A program made the position numbers and the translations under genes. 36,762 nucleotides of DNA from Mastigamoeba balamuthi (Eukaryota > Evosea > Mastigamoebida > Mastigamoebidae), in assembly GCA_902651635.1 (NCBI GenBank), contig CACRSC010000032.1:430681-467442 (forward strand), given 5' to 3'. Shown here one piece after another: positions 1 through 8,700 of the stretch. Within the stretch, counting starts at the first letter, position 1; each line of letters begins with the position of its first letter. A model generated the notes under the pieces. It ran no database searches and was not told the DNA's origin. It was given only the letters and a program-made list of their open reading frames with translations.

Positions 1-255
1 GGGGAGATCAGGTCTGTTCAGTTCTCACAGGAAAGGCAGACTGGCTCTGTCAGTGTGCTGGTACTCAAAGTGCCTGCAAGGACTCGTCTGGGAGAGCCAT
101 TTCCCATCAAGTACCGGAGTTACACTGAAGTTGCATGGAGGTTCTCCAGCATTCATCGAGTTGCTTGGAAGACTGTTCCTTTTGGGTCTGGTAGCAGTGC
201 CAAGCTGCAGAGTGGAACTTTCTATATTGTCCCAAATCGCCATATACAGAAGTGA
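1..255 (+). CDS. Open coding-like exon running in from the left edge, unrecognised
   Basis: The frame beginning at base 1 is open from the window edge for 84 codons and stops at TGA 253-255. The composition looks protein-like (aromatic and basic residues, ending RHIQK), but I recognise no family. No splice site is evident at its end, so it would be the 3' end of a gene lying mostly outside the window. DNA just downstream is AT-richer and carries stops in all frames. It could equally be a chance open frame or part of a decayed mobile element. Confidence 0.22.
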   Translation, partial: GEIRSVQFSQERQTGSVSVLVLKVPARTRLGEPFPIKYRSYTEVAWRFSSIHRVAWKTVPFGSGSSAKLQSGTFYIVPNRHIQK

Positions 256-348
256 AGCCCAACAACAGAGGGGAAAACTGGAGTCTGAATATCGTTTCTA
301 TTTTTTCTTCTTGCTGGGGCTTGGGGGAACAAAAGTACGAAGAAGAAG

Positions 349-934
349 GTGCTCTCCAACAACAGAGGCAATTCCCAGGATGCAGTTGTGGCTCTGAGCA
401 GGGTTGTTGAACCCTATCATATTCCGTCGAGTGGCACTGTAAGGCCTGTTCTGCTTGAACCAGTTCGTTTCTGTGATGATTATGACGTTCTCTGTGACTG
501 GACAGGCCAGACGTCTGTGCCTTGCAGAGAGCTGCCTGCTGTGATGAGTGCCCCACACTCACACTTGCAGTGCAAAACAGTTCCACAAGCAAAGCAAGTC
601 CACGGCCTGCTTTCAATATGCATCAATTCCACAACAAAGAGTGATCTTACCTGGTGGCATCTCTGGTCAAGCAAGGGCCCCCCATTTGATTCATTGGGCA
701 GCTGCTGTTGTCACACACCAGAGAGAATGGAGCGAGCTTCCTCTCATCGGCCTATTAGTCCATAGTGTAAATACAAAAGCCCAAGAAATAAACAACTCAC
801 TGGGACATTGCAGTTTCCATCAGCTTGTCGTTCTGCTCTGTTCCAAGTGCGTGAAGTGCAGCTATCTCTGCTTTGTATAACGTGCTGGTTCTGGACTTCA
901 GCAGCTCCTCATCTTCCTTGGTCAGGAGATCTGC
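349..934 (+). pseudogene. Possible retroelement fragment (RT/RNase H connection-like), decayed
   Basis: The frame at 349 reads 138 codons to TAG (763-765), then continues without interruption to TGA at 932-934. One part, around 'TKSDLTWWHLWSSKGPPFD' (about 634-693), resembles the region before RNase H in DIRS/tyrosine-recombinase retrotransposons, where a 'DLxWW' motif precedes a short linker and a 'TDAS' motif. The expected 'TDAS' and catalytic acidic residues are not found afterwards, so any such element is broken. This rests on one short motif recognised by eye. The alternative is an unrelated or non-coding open frame. Confidence 0.18.
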
Positions 935-1163
935 CCTGAAAATTGTTAGTTACCTCTTTGTACTGACACTTGAACAGTGGCATACAGTGGGCCTGCCCAA
1001 TGCAAGTGGTGTTCAGAGTGGCCAGCTGGTTGCTGTACATGTTGCACATGTGCACAGTTATGTGCAATGCTGCTCATCTTCCTCAACCAGCAGGAAGAAG
1101 TGCAATATGGAGAAAATGACATCAATTTGATTTTGCAAATATCTGTGTAGTGACACGTAGTGG
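935..1163. other. Intergenic stretch without a supported gene
   Basis: A short open frame (873-1130, +) crosses this stretch, but neither its codon use nor its product supports a gene. Its end faintly resembles the fragment at 33.3-33.45 kb (a 'V-E/Q-S-G' stretch followed by 'TSxKK'), which may mean that both derive from the same repeated sequence. Nothing else is seen here. Confidence 0.3.
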
Positions 1164-1470
1164 AAGGTCTGCTATGCACTGCTGCACAGAGACCCTTCGC
1201 TATGCTGTGTAGTGGAAAGCACTCAAGCGCCTTCCACTATGCAGTGCAGCAAAAAGGTTGTTATGTAGTGGTGCATAGCAGAAGGTCTGCTACGCACTGC
1301 TATGCAGAGACCCTCTGCTATACTGCATAGCAGAAAGCACTCAAGCGCCTTCCACTATGCAGCATAGTGAAGCTGCTACATGCTGCTACACAATTACCCT
1401 CTGCTACGCAGCATAGCAGAAGGCATCCAAGCACTTTCCACTACACAGCACAGCAGAGAATATCTGCCTT
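1164..1470. repeat. Degenerate tandem array of palindromic TAGCAG/CTGCTA units, 118-bp period
   Basis: The segment beginning 'aaggtctgct' at 1,164 recurs at 1,282, and the internal 'accct..gcta' block occurs at about 1,192, 1,310 and 1,396 (spacings 118 and 86 bp). Each unit is an imperfect hairpin, for example 'gtagtggaa' paired with 'ttccactat' across 'cactcaagcgcc'. The same family of short words lies at 3,090-3,470, 16,487-16,550 and 17,037-17,385. In both loci these arrays flank a copy of the same gene, so they look like subterminal parts of a mobile element rather than an independent satellite. Confidence 0.7.
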
Positions 1471-1516
1471 TCATGCCACTATTGATGTCATTTAACAGCT
1501 TTTTCGAAGGTTAAAA

Positions 1517-2939
1517 TGGTGTGCATCAAGGACACACCGTGCAAAACCCCCCACCAAGAAGCACAAGGACAAGTGCAAGGACAAGAACAAGGGCTGCACT
1601 GGGCCAATCATCACTGTGATACCTCCCCCACCTCAGCAGGACAAAGACCTAGACATTATGCCTCTCAGGAAAGCAGGTATGTAGCATTCTCCCCTTCCTT
1701 CTTCATTTCCACACTACACACTCTTTCTTGACATTACTTTAGGTGCAGCTGCTGCTGCACCAGCATAAGCTGCTGCTGCAGTGCCACGTTTCAGGGACGG
1801 TGAGCAATCTGAGGATAACGATGAGAAGGAGGAGGAGGACGAGGAGGACGAGAAGGTCTCGGCAGATGACTACAGGGGCACCTCACATGCATCGGAGTCT
1901 GATGAGGAGCAGAGGAGGGCGCTGCAGGACAAGCAGCAGATCTCGGCTCTCATGAAGATGTTGTGTGACCTCCTTGCCATTTTCACTGCTAAGCCCAGTA
2001 AGAAGCGTGCCCAGCAGCCCTGCACCTTTGGAGAGGTCAGGGCTGGGTTCAAGGCCATGCAGATGCTGGTTGGTGCAACTCTGAGCAACCTCATCATAAG
2101 GTACAAAACCCCTCCCCCCACTCTTCCTTGTTCTCCTGGCTCTAATTCAAACTATTTTTTGCAGGATGATGCCCTCACGCATGCTGTTGAGGCAGGCACA
2201 CAGTCCAGGGAGCTGACACTCAGGGAGAAGCTCATGCTCGGAATTTCTGGTACGTTTCGTTCCCTGCCCTTGTTTTTCATATTTCTAACAATGTATGTAT
2301 AATAACTTGAAAAGTCCCGGAGCTGGAGAACCTCCCAGCAGACAGGGGGCCCTACATCACTGCTTTGTCTATGATAATGGCAAGGCCCATTGTCTTGCAG
2401 ATAGAGCAGTGGACCAAGGTCAACTACCACCCCGTGTTCATGGAGCATCCTGAGTGAAGGTATTTACTCTTTTCCCTCTCTCTTGTTCTCTCTACCACGT
2501 TTCCTCTGACTTTATCCTCAGGTCAGATGTAAGAGAGCACTGCAACGACATCATCCAGGCTGTCTGGCCACCAGAGTTCCAGACCCTGTTCGCTGCACAC
2601 CCCCTGGTGAGAAAGGTGGTGTGTGAGCACATCCAGACCATCTGGCAGAACTACCACAGCAACGAGAAGTACGTTTCCTTTTATTTCATCATTTACCAAC
2701 ACATAAGCTCAATAGGCGTGGAAGAACCAGCTTCAAGGGCACGGAGTCTGCAGCGCCAAAGGCCAAGAGGCCAAGGAGGACACTGCCCTGACCCCGTACT
2801 TGATGCCATCAACGACATGATTGGAAGCACAGGTGCCACCCAGGCCTCTGAGGCACCTGCTGGTCCTCAGTCGCCCTCTTCCCAGGCACCTGCTGGTCCT
2901 CAGTCGTCCTCTTCCCAGGCACCTGCTGGTCCTCAGTGA
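1517..2939 (+). pseudogene. Six-exon gene of a dispersed element, decayed copy 1 (unknown family)
   Basis: Proposed exons are 1517-1676, 1743-2100, 2165-2249, 2315-2453, 2522-2668 and 2716-2939. Introns run from GTATGT/GTACAA/GTACGT-type donors to pyrimidine-rich CAG/TAG acceptors. The product is Lys-rich at its start ('TKKHKDKCKDKNKG'), then carries a Glu/Asp tract, a helical middle, a basic patch ('PKAKRPRR', a possible nuclear signal), and ends in three near-identical APAGPQ repeats before TGA. I do not recognise the family. The start codon is not settled. The copy looks dead: there is an in-frame TAA at 1766-1768; one base is missing at about 2,168 relative to copy 2 at 16,606; and about two bases are missing near 2,780, shifting the frame after the basic patch. 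It lies between two hairpin-rich repeat arrays, as copy 2 does, which suggests it is the gene of a transposable element. Confidence 0.5.
2848..2938 (+). repeat. Three tandem APAGPQ-encoding repeats
   Basis: A 30-bp unit encoding (S/P)SSQAPAGPQ is repeated almost perfectly in the last exon of the decayed element gene and ends at the TGA. The tract gives a Pro/Ala/Gln-rich, probably disordered tail. Confidence 0.7.
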
Positions 2940-3069
2940 TCCCTCTCCCTCTCCTCTCACTTGAACGTTTTCTGCTGCCCTGGCTGGGCTCCTCTTCCCC
3001 AAAGCGAAAACATGACCTGCCTGCCCTTTTGATGGCAGTTAACAATTGATTTCAGTGTAGGGGTTTCTG

Positions 3070-3470
3070 TGGATAGGTGGGGGCTGCCCAATTATGTAGC
3101 AGCATGTAGCACATTTATGTGTAGCAGCATGTAGTGCATTTATGTGTAGCGGCACGTAGCATCTCCATATGTAGTGGTGCATAGCGGACCCTGCCACAGC
3201 AGTGCGTATTGCAATGAATGAACTATGCAGTGTAGCAGAGGGTCTGCCACATGCCACTATGCATGGTTCCACTACGTGCTGCTATACATGGTGCCACTAC
3301 ACGTTGCTACAGTACCACTGCATAGCGGTGCATGGCAGCACCATGTGTAGTGGCGCATAGTGGAACCATGCATAGCAGCATGCGGCAGACCCTCTGCTAT
3401 GCCATGTAGTTCATTCATTGCACTATGCACTGCTGCTGCAGGGTCCACTACATGCCGCTACATTGCTTGA
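3070..3470. repeat. Array of 'GTAGCAGCATGTAGC' words
   Basis: Short direct and inverted copies of 'tgtagcagcatgtagc' and 'tgtagtggcgcatag' alternate with spacers such as 'acatttatg' and 'tctccatatg'. The right two thirds form the large palindrome listed separately. It mirrors the array on the left side of the element gene, and a matching but degenerate array lies at 17,037-17,385. Confidence 0.7.
3181..3449. repeat. Large imperfect palindrome, arms about 115 nt
   Basis: Bases 3,181-3,295 read as the approximate reverse complement of 3,334-3,449, with a spacer of about 38 nt. Paired landmarks include 'ggaccctg'/'cagggtcc', 'aatgaatgaact'/'agttcattcatt', 'gagggtctgcc'/'ggcagaccctc' and 'atgcatggttccacta'/'tagtggaaccatgcat'. 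Each arm also contains smaller hairpins, so the strand could fold into a long, branched cruciform. Confidence 0.75.
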
Positions 3471-4528
3471 CATGTATGTCTTACACTTCATACAATTATT
3501 ATCATCAAGGTGTCAGATGCCAGTGTGGATGAAGCTTGCCAATATGTGACAAGTAAAAAGAGTCTTTTGCAAGACATAGAGCACTGTCACAAGCAGAGCC
3601 TGACACCTCTTATCCACTTGGCTGTGATGACATCTCATCTAGCACCTTCTCCAGATCAGGTTTACCTCTTATTCAAGAGGTTGATGGATGTGTAAGATGT
3701 GACTTGGAAGCATTTGAGTGTTGATGTGTACATTCTTTCGGCCTAAAGAGAGAGAAGCAAGTGGGAGCATCTGAAGTTCTGTCTTCTGCTCCACATTGTT
3801 GAATTTTGGGGATGATCCAGGACACAAACACCTTATGGGTCATTCAGCCCTTGCTGTTGCCAGAAATATGAAGGAAGTGCTTAGCTGACTCTGGGAGTGT
3901 CTTAAGGGGAAGATGAGTGTGGACTTCATTGTTAGACCTGATCCCGAGTGAATGAAGTTTGGTTGGTCATGGCATCCAGGTTCACACTCTCATGCTCGCG
4001 AGCCTTTTTGCATGCTTTGGCTGTGAAGTGCTTGCCAGCCTCTGAGTGCTCAACCATGTCAGGAGGCACTGCCTGTGCAGCGTGTGCTGGGAAGAATGGG
4101 CTGCTTTCCCCTCGGGCGGGAAACACAATAACCGTTAAATCAAATCTTCGGTTAGAAATCGGGCTTCTTTCCAGCACCAAGCTCGCGGTGACCCTGCAGG
4201 CCGCGGGCTGCTCTCGGTCGCCCACGAGAACGAGGACCCTCTGGTTCTACGGGCATGCGGGGAGCGCCGTGTGCGCCTGGGAGCCCGCCGCAAGCAGCCT
4301 CAGTCATCGGAGCCCTGTCCCCCGTGGTGGGCAACTGACGGAGTAAAATTCAATACAATGTATTTTGTTCTGGCCCGTTCCGTTTGGATCGCAACTCTCT
4401 CTTCGTGTCACAATTTTCCTCTCTACCACCTGCCCGCGTAGCAGTTGGGATTTTGCGATGATTCAGAGCGGATTTCAGTTTCCCGGGTTAATATCTGCAA
4501 CACCACAGCTGCTGAGTAATAAATCAAC
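3471..4528. other. Intergenic region with no convincing gene
   Basis: A 61-codon open frame at 3,510-3,695 (GTG at its start, TAA at its end) and overlapping frames on both strands at 3,932-4,346 have no recognisable product. Base composition changes near 4,080-4,340, from AT-rich to GC-rich and back. The GC-rich island could be an exon of an unrecognised gene or an upstream regulatory island of the giant gene. I cannot support either. Confidence 0.3.
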
Positions 4529-4565
4529 TCCTGAGTCTGAGTAAATAACTCACTCAGTCTCAGGA
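4529..4565. promoter_or_regulatory. 14-bp inverted repeat upstream of the giant gene
   Basis: 'tcctgagtctgagt' (4,529-4,542) pairs with 'actcagtctcagga' (4,552-4,565) with one mismatch around a 9-nt loop. It lies about 190 bp before the proposed start codon of the giant gene and shares the CTCAG core with the direct repeats just downstream. A binding site for a dimeric factor or a transcript hairpin is possible. The function is inferred from position only. Confidence 0.4.
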
Positions 4566-4617
4566 TTAGTTGCTCGACCCTATGAGGGGGAGGGCCATGA
4601 TATATCTTTCTGGCTGT

Positions 4618-4678
4618 TTACTCAGTTGCGAACATGGGGAAATATATCCTAATCCAAAATCCTTACTCAGTTGTGAAC
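4618..4678 (+). promoter_or_regulatory. Direct repeat TTACTCAGTTGYGAAC in the probable promoter
   Basis: 'ttactcagttgcgaac' (4,618-4,633) and 'ttactcagttgtgaac' (4,663-4,678) differ at one of 16 bases and start 45 bp apart, about 75-135 bp before the start codon at 4,752. A further TGAGT/ACTCA cluster lies at 4,510-4,560. Direct repeats at this spacing are typical of transcription-factor sites. No TATA box is obvious. Confidence 0.4.
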
Positions 4679-4751
4679 TTCCACACGGAAAACACAACAG
4701 ACTGCTCTGCTGATTGACATCAACGGTGTGTTGCACTCGAGCGCAGCAGGG

Positions 4752-5760
4752 ATGGCTGCAAACGAGTACACATTGCACGTGGTGTACGCCGGTGACGGCG
4801 ACGCCGCAGTGCTTGTACGCGAAGGTCCCGGGGGAAAGATTGTTGTGCTCGTAGATGGGGGCCGCAAGAAGGAGAAGCTGTACTCGTACTTTGTCGACAC
4901 GGTGCGCCGCGTGGCGCAGGACCCGCAGGACAAGTCCAAGTTCCACGTCGACGGGATGGTCCTGTCGCACGGCGACGCCGACCACGAGGAGGGGCTCACG
5001 ATGCTCTCGCGGGAGACACTCCCACACGCACAGGGGGAGAAGCCCTTCCTGCAGTTCAGCGGGCCTGTTGTGCTCCCCGACTCGGATGAGCTGAGAAGCA
5101 ACGATAAGCGGCTGCAGAGGGTGATCGAGAAGTACGGCTTCCGCAAGACCCAGAAGATCAAGGCCGGCGCCGACTACCGCCTCAGCACGTTGCCCTGGAT
5201 CCAGCTGCGCTGTCCCACAGGAGGCTTTGTGTTCGCCAAGCCCGCTGGAAGTGTCTCGCTCAGGGCTGGAGAGTACGCCACCCACAGTTTTTATTTTATG
5301 TTATCTTTGTTCAACAATCCCCGGAAATTTGCGGGATACCAAAACGTTTATCCACAATCAAACATTGCAAATTGCCAGGAAGTATGACGAAGACCGCAAG
5401 CCCGAGAATGTCCTGAGCGTCATGATGGCGGTGCTGCCCGACGGGCCGTTCAAGGGGTCGGTCATGTGCGGGGACACGGTGGCGGCCAAGGTGGCCCCGT
5501 TCATCGCCGACACGTTCGAGAAGGGGGGAGCAGTGCGGCTGTCACACTTCAAGCTGCTGCACCACGGCTCCAGAAGGAACTCGCTCCACCGCTGGACCGA
5601 GGATGTGGTGGTCCTCGCCCTCTTCCTGGCCCTGGGCAAGAGAAAGGCTGGACTCGTCCTCAAAAACGGCACCGAGACCGAGTTGGTCCATGGCAGGTCG
5701 GCCGCGTGTCCCCTGTTCCAGCAGCACAGGTCCGAGTTCGTGGCAGAGGGGCTGCACCTG
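4752..5760 (+). other. MBL-fold hydrolase domain of the giant protein
   Basis: The domain begins with 'LHVVYAGDGDAAVLV' and 'VVLVDGG', the first strands of the ComEC/Rec2-like MBL fold. The metal motif HxDxDH is intact as 'SHGDADHEEG' (about residues 71-80), followed by an acidic residue in 'MCGD' (about 203) and the late 'LLHHGS' histidines (about 234). All expected metal ligands that I can identify are present, so this is the only one of the three enzyme-like domains likely to be active, as a zinc-dependent hydrolase of unknown substrate (phosphodiester or lactone-like in relatives). A 106-nt AT-rich intron splits it between residues 173 and 175. Confidence 0.8.
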
Positions 5761-8700
5761 TGGACCGCACTGAACAGAAAGACCACTGGGAGTGCCCAGG
5801 CGCTGCTAAAAGTCCTGACAAAAGTGCTCGAGGACATCACAGCAGCCCTGGCAAGCGGCAAGGGTGCCCCGACAGGCTTCGAGTCACCACTCCCTCGACC
5901 GGACTACCAGGCTGCGTGGGGGATGCTGCGCGAGACGAGCCGATCTGCCAAGAGGTGGCAGAGCCGCATCGTGCAGCCAGGCGACAGCAGGGCAGAGGGA
6001 ATCGGCAGCGTGGTCGTGGCAAACCGCTTGCGCTCCAGGGACCAGGATGAGGAGATCAGAAGCTTCTACGAGAGCTTCAGTGCCAGGGTCTACACGCTGT
6101 CGTCAGACGGGTCGCACAATCTCCCGAACGAGGAGACCCTCGTGGGCTTGTTCAAGGCCCTCAGGCGGCAGAAGCAGACGAACGGCATCTGCACGGCAGA
6201 TCTGTTTGTCACGGATATGACCCGCATCGTCAACTTTGACGATTTCAAGCAACTGCTGCTCGACGACTGGCCGCACGCGGACCGTGTGCTCAACGTGCGC
6301 TTCCTCAACAGCAAGAGCGCCCCCGGGTTTAAGCTCAGGCTTGTCGACGACCCCGATGTCAGCCTGATCGACGTCGACAAACGCTCAACTCTGTGGGACC
6401 CCACCAGCAGTGCAGAGCCCACAGAAGCGATTCGGAGGTACAAGCGCCAGGGACCGGACGTGTTGTGGCCCAGTCTCGCTCGTAGGGCGGCCTTCTCCAC
6501 TCTCATCAGCAAAAAGAAGTGGTACCTCACTCTCAACGGGTCTCATTTCGCACTGTCCAAGGAGGAAGAGTTGCTCTACGTCGACACCGGAAATGTGAGC
6601 ACAATAATGGTCCACCAACGCCTAACTTTTACAACTGCATCTACTCAGAGCTCGTTCTCTTCACCCACGTGGGAACTCTACTCCGATTCCACAAGCACGC
6701 ATCCCGTTAAGGTCAATGTGACCAACGCGAATAGTCGTGGAAACAGGGTCAAATTGTCGATCGGAGAAGTCGGAGGATCCAAAGGGCCAAAACACCTGTG
6801 TGTGGACGGAACGGATCTGGAGGCGAAGCGGAACGGGACACCAGCAATATTCAAGATCGAGTCAAGGACCCAATCATCAGAGAACAGGTCTATCCGGACA
6901 GACTCGGAGGGTGCACCGAGGGAGATGCAGGTCCGGCTGCAAGCGGTACTGAACTCGGTGGGTGTTGTCCTCTCGCCAACCCTGGGGCAGTGCCTGTGCT
7001 TGCTCTCTGGCTCCTGGTCGGTGGAACAAGCAGCTGGGGTGTCAAAGATCTGCCGGGCAGCCCTGTGGCTACCCGTCGACATGAGCACAAGCACTGTAAC
7101 ACTCGATGATGACACCGTGATGGGAGCCGAGATTCTTGCAGCGCCGGGTGCAGCAATCACCATCGATGGGCAGGCAGGGCAAATGGAGTCATGCCTTCTG
7201 ACTCTCCAGAGGGACGCAGGTGCCCTGCTTGCTTCTCTGACGCTATTCAGCACTCACGCATCAGTATAGAAACAGGAACGCTCTGGTTCGAGATCCAAGT
7301 GAAGACCGGCGACCACGAGGACCGGACCCGAAGACTCGAGGTTCCGAGCCAGGAGGAGGACCAAAGAAGACATGTCGTGTGGTTCCTCTCGTCTCGGGGG
7401 TATGCCGACAAGAACGATGTGAGGAAGAGCGCAGAGAGGATGCAGCGCCTGGTGCTGGGCGACGTCCTCAGCCTGATTTTTGAAGACACGAACACCGCGA
7501 TGGACCACATCAACGGCCTTCCCGAGTGCCTGGGTGTGCCTGCGGTGACCATGAACGTGGACCAGCGCCTGCCGACGCAGGATGCACTCGGCGTCACTGA
7601 GGTCGAGTGCCCGCGGTTCCCGTTCGTGCGGAGGGCGGTCAGGGCCCGGCTGCTTCTGAAGGTGACGCCGTTCACTGTTGCACGCGTGGGCGGGTGGTTC
7701 GACCTGACGGTGGACTCGCTGGAGGTGCTGGTCGACAGGACGGTGGAGTCCAAGAACCTCACTCTGCGCGGCACGGGAGGTGCCTCGAGGTTGGGAGGCA
7801 GCCCCGTCCCGCTGAGCTTCTCGTGCATCTCCGAGCCGTGGGGAGGCGCGTACCAGTGGGTGTTCGAGCTCAACAAGGGCACAGAGGTGTCGGTCCCCTC
7901 GGCCCTGGGCGCTGTCTTGGCTCTGTTCGGAATGAGCCTGAGCGCACTCGACAACGTGTCTGCTGTCGTCGCCCCGTTCCTCGAGGCGCTCCTGTTCTCC
8001 CTTCACGTCGCGTGCATGCAGTTCACCCTCGCACAGATTGTGAGCGGTATGAGCCCCTTTCCTGTTCCTCACAACAACTGATCCATGGCCAAAGGATCGA
8101 ACCAGCTGATCCTCGAAGGAGTTCGGTTCTCTGTTGTGGCACGGCACCTGTCGTCGTGGCTCAAGTACCTGCCAGCCGCAATCCGCACGGGGCTGGAGAA
8201 CACGAGCGTGGCAGCCACCGTGGGGATCTCGGGCATCAACGTGCAGGCCACGGGGAGCCTGGTTCCCCTGATCAGCACTGAACTCCTCCTCAAGCTTCCG
8301 GCCTCTCCGCTGTCAGCCTTTGGCCTCTCTGTGAGCCTCCGAGCCTCAATGATGCACAACCGACTCACTTGTCATACCTCAGTTGCACCTCAGCTCTATT
8401 CCGAGGCGGAGCAACGACAGCTCTTCGGCGACAGGATTCATCATCGGGATACACCCTGAGACGACCCTTGGGGAAGACCTGCCGAGTCTGGCTGCGGTGC
8501 TGACGAGGCTGGGGCTCCTCGAGGAGAAGGCTGCGTTTGCCTCGTCGCTACCTTCACTCAGCAGCCTCATCGACGTGCTGTTGGTCAGCGAGGCGTCACT
8601 TGCGATGTCGATGGAGACCTCTGCGGCAGCGCCAACCCTGGAGACTGCAAACGTTTCGGTGATGCTTGTTGACTCGTGGGGCATCGTCCCTGGCATGTTT

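Noticed and set aside
675-700. 'ccccatttgattcattggg', similar to the TIR of the 1.7-kb element, as a left end for copy 1
   Set aside because: The match is limited to about nine bases and is in the wrong orientation. No partner was found downstream of 3,470.
1164-3470. CRISPR-like array suspected from regularly spaced short repeats
   Set aside because: Repeats are degenerate and self-palindromic throughout, spacers are themselves repeats, no cas genes exist, and the genes have spliceosomal introns.
3948-4346. 132-codon plus-strand ORF in the GC-rich island
   Set aside because: Overlapping open frames exist on the other strand, the product is low-information (Ser/Arg/Ala), and there is no family or splice support.
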